Source of the DNA: Chromatiaceae bacterium
GTDB taxonomy: Bacteria > Pseudomonadota > Gammaproteobacteria > Chromatiales > Chromatiaceae
Assembly (NCBI GenBank): GCA_028277905.1
Contig: JANQFI010000194.1
Location: forward strand, 1-43,389
Direction of reading: 5' to 3'
Length of the DNA: 43,389 nt
Shown here: positions 1-11,785 of the stretch, one piece after another
How positions within the stretch are numbered: the stretch's first letter is position 1
Layout: each line of letters opens with the position of its first letter
Notes under the pieces: model-generated
What the model saw: only the letters and a program-made list of their open reading frames with translations
The model's database searches: none
Told to the model about the DNA's origin: nothing
Program-made: the position numbers and the translations under genes

Positions 1-1
1 A

Positions 2-3000
2 GCTTCAATGAGGCCGCGGCGCAATGGCCGCGGAAATCAGGCGTCCCCGGCGAAGTAGTCGCCGAGCGCCTAGCTTCAATGAGGCCGCGGCGCAATGGCC
101 GCGGAAATACAGTCACAAATTTATTACGCCACGCCTCTCCCCCCGCTTCAATGAGGCCGCGGCGCAATGGCCGCGGAAATGGACCTTTCGTCGCGGCGCT
201 GGAACCGCAGCCTCTAGCTTCAATGAGGCCGCGGCGCAATGGCCGCGGAAATTGGAGCTGGTGCGCGGCATCCCGCGGGTGCCGCCGCAGCTTCAATGAG
301 GCCGCGGCGCAATGGCCGCGGAAATATGTGCACGAGGCCGCCGAGCAGCTCGGCTTCCGCGCTTCAATGAGGCCGCGGCGCAATGGCCGCGGAAATATAT
401 GGAACCTTATGGTCAGGTGTAGCTCTGATTGAGCTTCAATGAGGCCGCGGCGCAATGGCCGGGGAAATATTGTGCCACTGGCGGATTTCGGGGAACACAG
501 AGAAGGCTTCAATGAGGCCGCGGCGCAATGGCCGCGGAAATATACTTATCGTAGAATTCTGCAACAGCGCCAGCATGCTTCAATGAGGCCGCGGCGCAAT
601 GGCCGCGGAAATCTACGACCGCGTGTTGTGGCGCACGACGTATCAGGAGCTTCAATGAGGCCGCGGCGCAATGGCCGCGGAAATCAGGCGGAGCATATAA
701 GGAGGCGCGTGCGCGCGTAGGCTTCAATGAGGCCGCGGCGCAATGGCCGCGGAAATTGGGGTGCAAACGGTGGGAGAGTGAGGGCTATCCACTGCTTCAA
801 TGAGGCCGCGGCGCAATGGCCGCGGAAATAGGTCGAGACCGAGACCGAGACCGAGACCGGGATAGACTAGCTTCAATGAGGCCGCGGCGCAATGGCCGCG
901 GAAATCCCGGGGGATCGCTATCTCCAACCCCCGTCCAGGGGGCTTCAATGAGGCCGCGGCGCAATGGCCGCGGAAATAGGCTGCCGCCAAGGCCGGGCGA
1001 GACCTCCCGACTCAGCTTCAATGAGGCCGCGGCGCAATGGCCGCGGAAATGCGCCTTGGCACTCCCCAGCCTAGGAGACACAAAATGCTTCAATGAGGCC
1101 GCGGCGCAATGGCCGCGGAAATCGTTGAGTGCCCGCGCCTTGGCACTCCCTAACCAGGGCTTCAATGAGGCCGCGGCGCAATGGCCGCGGAAATTGCGAG
1201 TTCCAGCGCAGCTACACTCTCGGAAAACTGCTTCAATGAGGCCGCGGCGCAATGGCCGCGGAAATCTATTGTCACCGCCAGGCCATGACCTACCGCCTCC
1301 CGCTTCAATGAGGCCGCGGCGCAATGGCCGCGGAAATTCCCTTCCACAATCAACCACCTGCTCTACTTCGCCACGCTTCAATGAGGCCGCGGCGCAATGG
1401 CCGCGGAAATAGGATGACCTGCCTGATGTAGCCTTCCTTGGCTTCGGGCTTCAATGAGGCCGCGGCGCAGTGGCCGCGGAAATAGGCGCGTATCCATCCA
1501 TCCCAGCACCGTGGGTGTTGCTTCAATGAGGCCGCGGCGCAATGGCCGCGGAAATAGATGCGGCAGAAATTCAGCGCCACAGGCTGTGGTGCTTCAATGA
1601 GGCCGCGGCGCAATGGCCGCGGAAATCTTCAACGAACGCCAACTAACAGAGCTGGTCCAGGCGCTTCAATGAGGCCGCGGCGCAATGGCCGCGGAAATTC
1701 TACGGAATGGGGCGAAGGTTTTTGGGCACCTCGTTGCTTCAATGAGGCCGCGGCGCAATGGCCGCGGAAATATCGACGGCTCAACCCGACACTGAGCCCG
1801 CACTGCCGCTTCAATGAGGCCGCGGCGCAATGGCCGCGGAAATCCGGCGACGGGTAGGAGGTGAGAAATGAATAGCGGCGCTTCAATGAGGCCGCGGCGC
1901 AATGGCCGCGGAAATACACAGACGTTCAAGCAATTACGGCTGCTCGTCTTGGCTTCAATGAGGCCGCGGCGCAATGGCCGCGGAAATCCAGGCAAGTGCT
2001 TGTTTTGCAAGGGAGCCGAGGAAAGCTTCAATGAGGCCGCGGCGCAATGGCCGCGGAAATGGCTCAGCTTGCTCGCTGCGCGTCGGCTCGGCAATCGCTT
2101 CAATGAGGCCGCGGCGCAATGGCCGCGGAAATCACGGAAGTATGTAGGCACCTCGGCATTGAGATCGAGCTTCAATGAGGCCGCGGCGCAATGGCCGCGG
2201 AAATAAGGCGCCTGAGAAAGGGCAGAACGTTACCGCTGAGCTTCAATGAGGCCGCGGCGCAATGGCCGCGGAAATCTCTCACCCGCTGCCATACATGTGA
2301 AAAAACATCACGCTTCAATGAGGCCGCGGCGCAATGGCCGCGGAAATACGCTCGCGGAGAAACTGTTCGTGGCTGTTCGTGGAGCTTCAATGAGGCCGCG
2401 GCGCAATGGCCGCGGAAATCCTCCTCTTCCCAGGAGTCCGCGAACTCGCGGACCTGCTTCAATGAGGCCGCGGCGCAATGGCCGCGGAAATTGTCTCTAC
2501 ATATCCACCAGCTCCGAGCATCGACTTGCTTCAATGAGGCCGCGGCGCAATGGCCGCGGAAATCCCCACGGTTCTACGAACAAAAGGAACGTGGGTTCCT
2601 GCTTCAATGAGGCCGCGGCGCAATGGCCGCGGAAATAGCGCAGGTGCGAAACGCCATGGTGGCCGCGTTTGCGCTTCAATGAGGCCGCGGCGCAATGGCC
2701 GCGGAAATGCCGATCTTGGGATCGACAGCGTGCGGGTCCAGACGATGCTTCAATGAGGCCGCGGCGCAATGGCCGCGGAAATATCCGTGCAGCTAACACT
2801 AGCTAGCAGATTTCCTCACGCTTCAATGAGGCCGCGGCGCAATGGCCGCGGAAATTGTGAGGAAACCCACGAACTAACATGTGTTCCTGTGGCTTCAATG
2901 AGGCCGCGGCGCAATGGCCGCGGAAATCGTGGTGGTGGGGGGTGGTCATAGTCTTCTCCTGCCCTGCTTCAATGAGGCCGCGGCGCAATGGCCGCGGAAA

Positions 3001-6000
3001 TCGGCGCGGACCCAGGAAGAACAGCAGATTGCCGATGCGCTTCAATGAGGCCGCGGCGCAATGGCCGCGGAAATGCATGCGTTCCAGCATGGGCGGGCAA
3101 GGTTGGCTGAAGCTTCAATGAGGCCGCGGCGCAATGGCCGCGGAAATATCGCATTGCGCGATATGTTGTGGCGCGCGGAGGTTGCTTCAATGAGGCCGCG
3201 GCGCAATGGCCGCGGAAATCCAGGAGGGAGGCGATCGGGTCGTCGCCGCCCCGGTGCTTCAATGAGGCCGCGGCGCAATGGCCGCGGAAATTAGCCGACG
3301 ACATTCCTGACGAGCGGGCCGAGCCGGCTTCAATGAGGCCGCGGCGCAATGGCCGCGGAAATGCAGCGCATCGCTAAATACTCAGCTTAGACCCACTAGC
3401 TTCAATGAGGCCGCGGCGCAATGGCCGCGGAAATTTCTGGCTTGTCCTATCCCATGTCGCGGTTGCCCGCGCTTCAATGAGGCCGCGGCGCAATGGCCGC
3501 GGAAATGGCTGAGCTACGCCGAGTCAAAACTTGGACCGCCATGCTTCAATGAGGCCGCGGCGCAATGGCCGCGGAAATGGGGATGCCGGGTCGCCCGTGC
3601 AAGCTAACAACAGGCTTCAATGAGGCCGCGGCGCAATGGCCGCGGAAATCTGAAGCCGCCGCCGGAACCGTCGCTGAAGCCGCCGCTGCTTCAATGAGGC
3701 CGCGGCGCAATGGCCGCGGAAATCACCATCATCCTTTTTTCGCGAGCGTCTACTACCAGTGCTTCAATGAGGCCGCGGCGCAATGGCCGCGGAAATAACG
3801 CTGAAAGCTGGTGCGACGGTGTACAACACCAGGCTTCAATGAGGCCGCGGCGCAATGGCCGCGGAAATTTGCATAATTGATGTTTTTTCGCGCGGTCGGC
3901 AAGTGCTTCAATGAGGCCGCGGCGCAATGGCCGCGGAAATCGGTGGGACAAGGAGAAACGACGATTCTTCTATCAGGCTTCAATGAGGCCGCGGCGCAAT
4001 GGCCGCGGAAATGTGCAGGGGCCAGACCCACGTTACAAAAAAGGCACGGCTTCAATGAGGCCGCGGCGCAATGGCCGCGGAAATCGCGAGGCGCTTGTGG
4101 GGATGGACGCCCCAGCTAGGGCTTCAATGAGGCCGCGGCGCAATGGCCGCGGAAATGAAGCAGTGACTACGTACAAACGATCCAAAACACTGCTTCAATG
4201 AGGCCGCGGCGCAATGGCCGCGGAAATGGTCTCGGGGCGCTGTTGCGTTGGAATACGGAGCAGCTTCAATGAGGCCGCGGCGCAATGGCCGCGGAAATGC
4301 AGTTGCCCGAGATGTTCGCGCACGAAATTCCCAACGCTTCAATGAGGCCGCGGCGCAATGGCCGCGGAAATCGCTTCCTCTTCCGTGAGGAAGATGGCTG
4401 GGCGGCTGCTTCAATGAGGCCGCGGCGCAATGGCCGCGGAAATCTGACTTTAGTCGGCGACTCGACTCCCATCGACTCGCTTCAATGAGGCCGCGGCGCA
4501 ATGGCCGCGGAAATTTGCCCTTGGGGAGCTTTCAGCACGCTCACAAGTCCGCTTCAATGAGGCCGCGGCGCAATGGCCGCGGAAATTCACGCCCTTCGAC
4601 GATGCACGACAGGCCTTGTGGTAGCTTCAATGAGGCCGCGGCGCAATGGCCGCGGAAATGTGGGCAGGTACCCGCATGATAATCTCCGTGAAAATGCTTC
4701 AATGAGGCCGCGGCGCAATGGCCGCGGAAATGCATGCATTCATTCACGGGCGCGCGACGCTCGCGGAGGCTTCAATGAGGCCGCGGCGCAATGGCCGCGG
4801 AAATTCTGAGGATCGTGCGCACCGGCCCTCTCACACAGACGCTTCAATGAGGCCGCGGCGCAATGGCCGCGGAAATCAGCTTGGTTGTCGGTTCAGCCTG
4901 TGCAGCACTCGCTAGGCTTCAATGAGGCCGCGGCGCAATGGCCGCGGAAATAAAGGGGTAATCGATCGCCGCTTGTGCAGCGGCAAAGGCTTCAATGAGG
5001 CCGCGGCGCAATGGCCGCGGAAATCGCAAAAGCGATAAGGAAAGCGCCCGAAAAAGGGCAGCTTCAATGAGGCCGCGGCGCAATGGCCGCGGAAATTCAA
5101 CCGCGGTTACTGGCCGATGCGAGAAACAGGTTAGGCTTCAATGAGGCCGCGGCGCAATGGCCGCGGAAATGTCAAGGGCATTGGTCCCGTTAAGCGGGCG
5201 TCATGGGCTTCAATGAGGCCGCGGCGCAATGGCCGCGGAAATGCATGCATTCATTCACGGGCGCGCAACGTTGGCTGAAGCTTCAATGAGGCCGCGGCGC
5301 AATGGCCGCGGAAATATCGAGCTACCATCCCTTGCGCTCTCAATGGCGCCGCTTCAATGAGGCCGCGGCGCAATGGCCGCGGAAATGTTGAACAAGGGCA
5401 TCAGGATCTCATCAGCCTCTCGCGGCTTCAATGAGGCCGCGGCGCAATGGCCGCGGAAATTACAACGGGATGCAGTACTGCACCCTGCGAGGGACCGCTT
5501 CAATGAGGCCGCGGCGCAATGGCCGCGGAAATGGAGCTGCTGGTCGAGATTGCGGCCTGGCCAGGCACCGCTTCAATGAGGCCGCGGCGCAATGGCCGCG
5601 GAAATGATATTGGGGTGGACTCACCCCCGCGGATCGTTATGCTTCAATGAGGCCGCGGCGCAATGGCCGCGGAAATCACCAAGAAGGCGGCCGTTGCAGC
5701 GGCCGTCGGTTTGCTTCAATGAGGCCGCGGCGCAATGGCCGCGGAAATGTTGTAAGAGAACCCCTATGCAAAACAAGCACTTGGCTTCAATGAGGCCGCG
5801 GCGCAATGGCCGCGGAAATGGGCATTGCCGAAAGGTGCTGCGAGGCATCGCAGCACGCTTCAATGAGGCCGCGGCGCAATGGCCGCGGAAATGGGTAGCA
5901 CAGTCCGTGCGGCACGCAGCGGACAAGGCTTCAATGAGGCCGCGGCGCAATGGCCGCGGAAATCCGCCGTCAGTGTGGCTTCACCACAACCTGTGGCGCT

Positions 6001-9000
6001 GCTTCAATGAGGCCGCGGCGCAATGGCCGCGGAAATAGCGAGGAATCCCGTGGGGTGCCGACGGTGGGACAAAGCTTCAATGAGGCCGCGGCGCAATGGC
6101 CGCGGAAATCGAGGCAGAACTGATTGAACTGGAGTTTGAGGAGAGAGCTTCAATGAGGCCGCGGCGCAATGGCCGCGGAAATGAGAAAACCATGTACGTC
6201 AGTGCTAGTACCCCAGACGCTTCAATGAGGCCGCGGCGCAATGGCCGCGGAAATCTCGGACTGTCCGAGATTCCCTTCTCAACCGGTGGAGCTTCAATGA
6301 GGCCGCGGCGCAATGGCCGCGGAAATCCTTTGGGCTCGGCGGATCCTAAGAGGTCTCGCCAAGGCTTCAATGAGGCCGCGGCGCAATGGCCGCGGAAATC
6401 TACGACCGCGTGTTGTGGCGCACGACGTATTAGGAGCTTCAATGAGGCCGCGGCGCAATGGCCGCGGAAATGCGCCTTGGCACTCCCTAACTTAGGAGAC
6501 GCAAGATGGCTTCAATGAGGCCGCGGCGCAATGGCCGCGGAAATGTCGAGGTTACCCAGCGCCGTGGCTAGAGCGCAAACGCTTCAATGAGGCCGCGGCG
6601 CAATGGCCGCGGAAATCAACCGGCAGCGCCCACCTCAACAAGATGAGGTTCCCGCTTCAATGAGGCCGCGGCGCAATGGCCGCGGAAATCGTCTCGTCAT
6701 CATAGCCGCGCTCATCGCCCATCAGGCTTCAATGAGGCCGCGGCGCAATGGCCGCGGAAATGCTGGGATACCTTAGCTGATGTCCCTCCGAACGGAGAGC
6801 TTCAATGAGGCCGCGGCGCAATGGCCGCGGAAATGCACCCGCTGGCTGGGCTAGGCGGCTGAGCCGCTGCGCTTCAATGAGGCCGCGGCGCAATGGCCGC
6901 GGAAATCCGCTACATGGGGCCATGTCTACCCCACTGAGTTCCGCTTCAATGAGGCCGCGGCGCAATGGCCGCGGAAATCCAGGAGGCCACCACTATGACC
7001 ACATCCCTGACTTCGCTTCAATGAGGCCGCGGCGCAATGGCCGCGGAAATCACCGAGCCCAAGCCGATGCTAGTCGCCCACAACATGCTTCAATGAGGCC
7101 GCGGCGCAATGGCCGCGGAAATCCGGCGACGGGTAGGAGGTGAGGAATGAATAGCGGCGCTTCAATGAGGCCGCGGCGCAATGGCCGCGGAAATAGCGCG
7201 CGGCCTATGGGCGAACCACCCATGATCTGCGCTTCAATGAGGCCGCGGCGCAATGGCCGCGGAAATCGGATCTCAGCCTGGTGTTCTGGCCGGCGGCCTT
7301 CCGGCTTCAATGAGGCCGCGGCGCAATGGCCGCGGAAATGACGGAACGGAGGTAGTGCCATGCCCACGCAGTTGCGCTTCAATGAGGCCGCGGCGCAATG
7401 GCCGCGGAAATAGGCCCGCGATGAGTGCCCGCGCCTTGGCACTCCTGCTTCAATGAGGCCGCGGCGCAATGGCCGCGGAAATCCCCCAGCCCTGACATCT
7501 TCACATCTTGCCTATTGGCTTCAATGAGGCCGCGGCGCAATGGCCGCGGAAATTGCTCGATGCCCGAGTTGGTTGACCTGGTGTGGGCCAGCTTCAATGA
7601 GGCCGCGGCGCAATGGCCGCGGAAATTGTTGTCGGTGGAAGGTCCACGCATTCGTCAGTGCTGCTTCAATGAGGCCGCGGCGCAATGGCCGCGGAAATCC
7701 AATCCACCTAGCGCGGTAATCTTGAGTCAGTCCAGAGCTTCAATGAGGCCGCGGCGCAATGGCCGCGGAAATGTGAGGACCAGGGGCTCAGGCATCGTTG
7801 ATCGCCGCGCTTCAATGAGGCCGCGGCGCAATGGCCGCGGAAATACCTGGACCAACCCGCCTCATCGTCGGCGGGCTGGTGCTTCAATGAGGCCGCGGCG
7901 CAATGGCCGCGGAAATTGGGTAGAAGTAGAGAACGCAAACGGGTACACCGCATGGCTTCAATGAGGCCGCGGCGCAATGGCCGCGGAAATACCGAGAACT
8001 GCTCCAGCTCCAAGGCAAACCGTCGCTGCTTCAATGAGGCCGCGGCGCAATGGCCGCGGAAATCTCCCCTCTATGTAAGTAGCGAATCGCCGCCACCCGG
8101 CTTCAATGAGGCCGCGGCGCAATGGCCGCGGAAATCTCGACGTCTTCGGATGGACCGAAGAGACACCTGAGCTTCAATGAGGCCGCGGCGCAATGGCCGC
8201 GGAAATGGAGCTTTTCTCTCTTATACATATACAAGTAAGTATGCTTCAATGAGGCCGCGGCGCAATGGCCGCGGAAATCGGGCACTTTTGTTATTAAGGA
8301 TAATCGTCGTGGTCGCTTCAATGAGGCCGCGGCGCAATGGCCGCGGAAATCGGTCTACGACGACACATTCCGAGAGCACCACATTTCGCTTCAATGAGGC
8401 CGCGGCGCAATGGCCGCGGAAATGCAAGGCATGAAGATGTCAGGGCTGGGGGATGGACGCTTCAATGAGGCCGCGGCGCAATGGCCGCGGAAATAACGGC
8501 AGCGTCACCAGCGGGATCTGGTTGATGTTGCTTCAATGAGGCCGCGGCGCAATGGCCGCGGAAATAGCGAGGAGCCCGTCTGGGTGTAAACGGTGGGAAC
8601 GCTTCAATGAGGCCGCGGCGCAATGGCCGCGGAAATTATCCAACTGGAGTTCCATATTGCGTCTCCTAAGTCGCTTCAATGAGGCCGCGGCGCAATGGCC
8701 GCGGAAATCCTCACCAAGGACGGGGAGGCGGCGTGGGCTTGGCTGCTTCAATGAGGCCGCGGCGCAATGGCCGCGGAAATGCCACCGAGACGGTGGATGT
8801 TAGGCTCCGGCTCCGGCGCTTCAATGAGGCCGCGGCGCAATGGCCGCGGAAATACAAGCCCCGTTCGGAGTGACAATAAAAATGGAAGTGCTTCAATGAG
8901 GCCGCGGCGCAATGGCCGCGGAAATGCCAGGGTGCACGTTGCCGAGGTCTCGCCGCCCCTCAGCTTCAATGAGGCCGCGGCGCAATGGCCGCGGAAATGC

Positions 9001-11017
9001 CGACACGCTCCGGCGAGAGCGATAGATAGGTGATGCTTCAATGAGGCCGCGGCGCAATGGCCGCGGAAATCGGCACCAGCTTGAGCGGCTGCCGCTCCTC
9101 GTCGGTGCTTCAATGAGGCCGCGGCGCAATGGCCGCGGAAATCACCGGGTCGTGGCCGCCACTGCCGCCGTCGTAGTGCTTCAATGAGGCCGCGGCGCAA
9201 TGGCCGCGGAAATCCGGCGGGCCACGGTCATGGCTCGGCGGCAGGACCGGCTTCAATGAGGCCGCGGCGCAATGGCCGCGGAAATCGCGGCGTCACGCCG
9301 ACCACCCCCTATCGGTTCCGCGAGCTTCAATGAGGCCGCGGCGCAATGGCCGCGGAAATACCCTTGAGCTGTTAGCGCGTTTTTGCCCAAAAAGTGCTTC
9401 AATGAGGCCGCGGCGCAATGGCCGCGGAAATGCCGCGTTGCACGACGCTCCCGGCTGGACGGAGACCTGCTTCAATGAGGCCGCGGCGCAATGGCCGCGG
9501 AAATCGTGCTGCTCCACGTGGCCGCGGTCGCGCAGGTAGTGCTTCAATGAGGCCGCGGCGCAATGGCCGCGGAAATGGGAAAGCGGCACGCGTGCCGCTG
9601 CCGCCGCTGCTTGCTTCAATGAGGCCGCGGCGCAATGGCCGCGGAAATACCGCACCAATTGCAGTCTCGGCTTCGGTCATGTTGCTTCAATGAGGCCGCG
9701 GCGCAATGGCCGCGGAAATGATTTGGTCCGAGTGCCGCGGGGCCTCCTCGATCTCGCTTCAATGAGGCCGCGGCGCAATGGCCGCGGAAATGCCGGCGTC
9801 GCCGGCGTCGATCAGCGCGCGCGGGTCGCTTCAATGAGGCCGCGGCGCAATGGCCGCGGAAATGCAGGTCATCGACCCGGAGACCGTCGATGTCGGCCAG
9901 CTTCAATGAGGCCGCGGCGCAATGGCCGCGGAAATCCGGCGGCAGTGCACCAGTGAATACAAGCTGGAGCCGCTTCAATGAGGCCGCGGCGCAATGGCCG
10001 CGGAAATCGCTCGTGCGCTTGCTCGCGCCCTCGCGGCACCAGGGCTTCAATGAGGCCGCGGCGCAATGGCCGCGGAAATGGCCCGCACGCCAACCGCACG
10101 CTGTTTGACCGGCTGCTTCAATGAGGCCGCGGCGCAATGGCCGCGGAAATGCAGATACCATAGGGTACAATGCCGTTATCTACACCGCTTCAATGAGGCC
10201 GCGGCGCAATGGCCGCGGAAATTGGTGCAATTGGGTGCAACGGTGAACCTCGGCAACTAGCTTCAATGAGGCCGCGGCGCAATGGCCGCGGAAATGATCT
10301 ATGAGGAGCATGGCCACAGTGTCGAGTTCGTGCTTCAATGAGGCCGCGGCGCAATGGCCGCGGAAATCAAGCTTGGCCTGGCCACCCACGCCAAGCAGCT
10401 CATGGCTTCAATGAGGCCGCGGCGCAATGGCCGCGGAAATGGCAACAAGTTCTACGAGCTTGCCAGCGGCAAAAGCGCTTCAATGAGGCCGCGGCGCAAT
10501 GGCCGCGGAAATGATGGACCGGTGCATCGCCGCCCGCGCCGGCGGGCTGCTTCAATGAGGCTGCGGCGCAATGGCCGCGGAAATAGTATTCGTGTGCGCT
10601 GTACACCGGTTCCATCGACGGGCTTCAATGAGGCCGCGGCGCAATGGCCGCGGAAATCCCGGCGGAAGCACCGTCGTACAGGTTGACCTTCTCGCTTCAA
10701 TGAGGCCGCGGCGCAATGGCCGCGGAAATGAACGATTTTGCCCTTCGGTCCATTCCGGTAGATTGGCTTCAATGAGGCCGCGGCGCAATGGCCGCGGAAA
10801 TGCATCGGCGACCGAGCGGCCGAGTACAGCCCGTTGGCTTCAATGAGGCCGCGGCGCAATGGCCGCGGAAATCGAAGTGCTGGAGCGCAACGGCTACGCC
10901 AAGCGCGGGCTTCAATGAGGCCGCGGCGCAATGGCCGCGGAAATCGATGATGTAGGAGTCCGCGCTGCCGGTCAGCTCCAAGCTTCAATGAGGCCGCGGC
11001 GCAATGGCCGCGGAAAT
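2..11017 (-). CRISPR. Type I-G CRISPR array, 153 repeats / 152 spacers in window
   Basis: A 36-bp repeat recurs every 71-76 bp. On the + strand it begins GCTTCAATGA and ends GCGGAAAT. I counted 153 copies by walking the sequence, the first at 2-37 and the last at 10982-11017, so there are 152 spacers, mostly 35-37 bp and the longest 40 bp at 830-869. Only three repeats differ, each by one base: C30G in the copy at 433, A23G at 1448 and C14T at 10549. Each repeat can fold a 7-bp stem (CCGCGGC/GCCGCGG) with a 6-nt loop. Read on the minus strand it ends ATTGAAGC, the usual form of an 8-nt crRNA 5' handle, so transcription is right to left from the leader beside cas2. The oldest spacers are at the left and the array continues beyond base 1. 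ORF-track entries here are translations of the repeat and are not genes. The count could be off by one. Confidence 0.98.
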
Positions 11018-11276
11018 AGTTGGCGCGCTGCGCCGTGCGCGAGAGGGGTTTCCCGGCTTTTTGCGAGGGGTGAAGATACAGATGCGCATGGCGCGGGCCA
11101 TCTTGCTAGATGCTGGCAACATCGTAGCACAAATGTTGGATTGTTAAAGATCTGTGTTTTGCGAGGCCTCACAGGGAATGGGGCGGCACTGGAGCCCTCG
11201 CAGCGGGGCGGCGGACTTATGACTGGAGACGGGGCACTAGCAGTAGGAAGTATAGTGCGACCGTGCGCGTTACAGG
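11018..11276 (-). promoter_or_regulatory. CRISPR leader
   Basis: This is the 259-bp non-coding interval between the stop of cas2 and the first repeat on the leader side. The repeat orientation (3' end ATTGAAGC on the minus strand) places the leader here, and it contains the most AT-rich stretch nearby (11115-11160). New spacers would be added at 11017/11018. No repeat-like remnant is visible inside it. Confidence 0.8.
11121..11147 (-). promoter_or_regulatory. Candidate pre-crRNA promoter in the leader
   Basis: Read on the minus strand, TTAACA (like -35 TTGACA) is followed 15 bases later by TACGAT (like -10 TATAAT). Transcription would start roughly 95-100 nt before the first repeat. The spacing is short for sigma70, so this is only the best candidate seen. 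A second -10-like TATACT lies at 11249-11254 without a good -35. Confidence 0.3.
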
Positions 11277-11570
11277 CTAGACGATGATCGGGGCTTGCTC
11301 AATGGGGGTGAATTCCGCCTTGCCGAGACTGACGACGTTAGGGGTCACGTGGTCGGCGTTACCAAAGTCGAGGAGCAGCACATGGTCCTCGGCGTGGTGG
11401 ATGATGCCGTCGAGGAGGCTGACGAGCTCGGCGTGCTGTTGGCGCGTGAGGCGGCACTGGAACACGGAGAGTTGGAGCCATTCGCCGTAGCCTTTCATGA
11501 GCTTGAAGATGCGCCGCCAGCGGCGCTGGTCGGAGATGTCGTAGGCGACGATATAGAGTCGTTGGTCCAT
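11277..11570 (-). CDS. cas2: CRISPR-associated endonuclease Cas2
   Basis: The 97-residue product has the usual Cas2 length and the ferredoxin-like start YIVAYDIS, with the conserved aspartate at residue 11. Further Cas2-like features are FKLMKGYGEWLQLSVFQCRL and a short basic second strand. Cas2 forms the central dimer of the Cas1-Cas2 integrase that inserts new spacers at the leader end. It is the last gene of the cas operon, next to the leader, and is separated from cas4-cas1 by 215 bp in which I see no other gene. A weak AGG lies about 8 nt before the ATG. Some Cas2 proteins show nuclease activity, but the integrase role is structural. Confidence 0.95.
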   Translation of the reverse strand: MDQRLYIVAYDISDQRRWRRIFKLMKGYGEWLQLSVFQCRLTRQQHAELVSLLDGIIHHAEDHVLLLDFGNADHVTPNVVSLGKAEFTPIEQAPIIV

Positions 11571-11785
11571 GATGATGCCTGGCGAGTTGTCCGTGTCGCA
11601 TCAGAACTTGGGCCTGGGGTCTCCGCTACACCTGGATCGACAACGCAATCGGAGCACGGCTTGGACGCTGGGTCGGGGCCTATGTGGCCTATGGCCTTGA
11701 GCACGCTGGTCCGCGAAGGACATTGGTGTCCTGACGATCTTCGAGATCGGGTTCAGCATGACGGATAACTTGCAGCAGCATCCAC

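Noticed and set aside
978-8962. Shared 11-mer GAGGTCTCGCC/GGCGAGACCTC among spacers at 978, 6327 and 8926
   Set aside because: The shared stretch is short and the rest of the spacers do not align; chance or a common protein motif is enough to explain it.
24-10988. Dozens of ORFs of 60-198 codons across the first 11 kb
   Set aside because: They are translations of the CRISPR repeat (recurring FNEAAAQWPRK, MRPRRNGRGN, FRGHCAAASLK and similar), not proteins.
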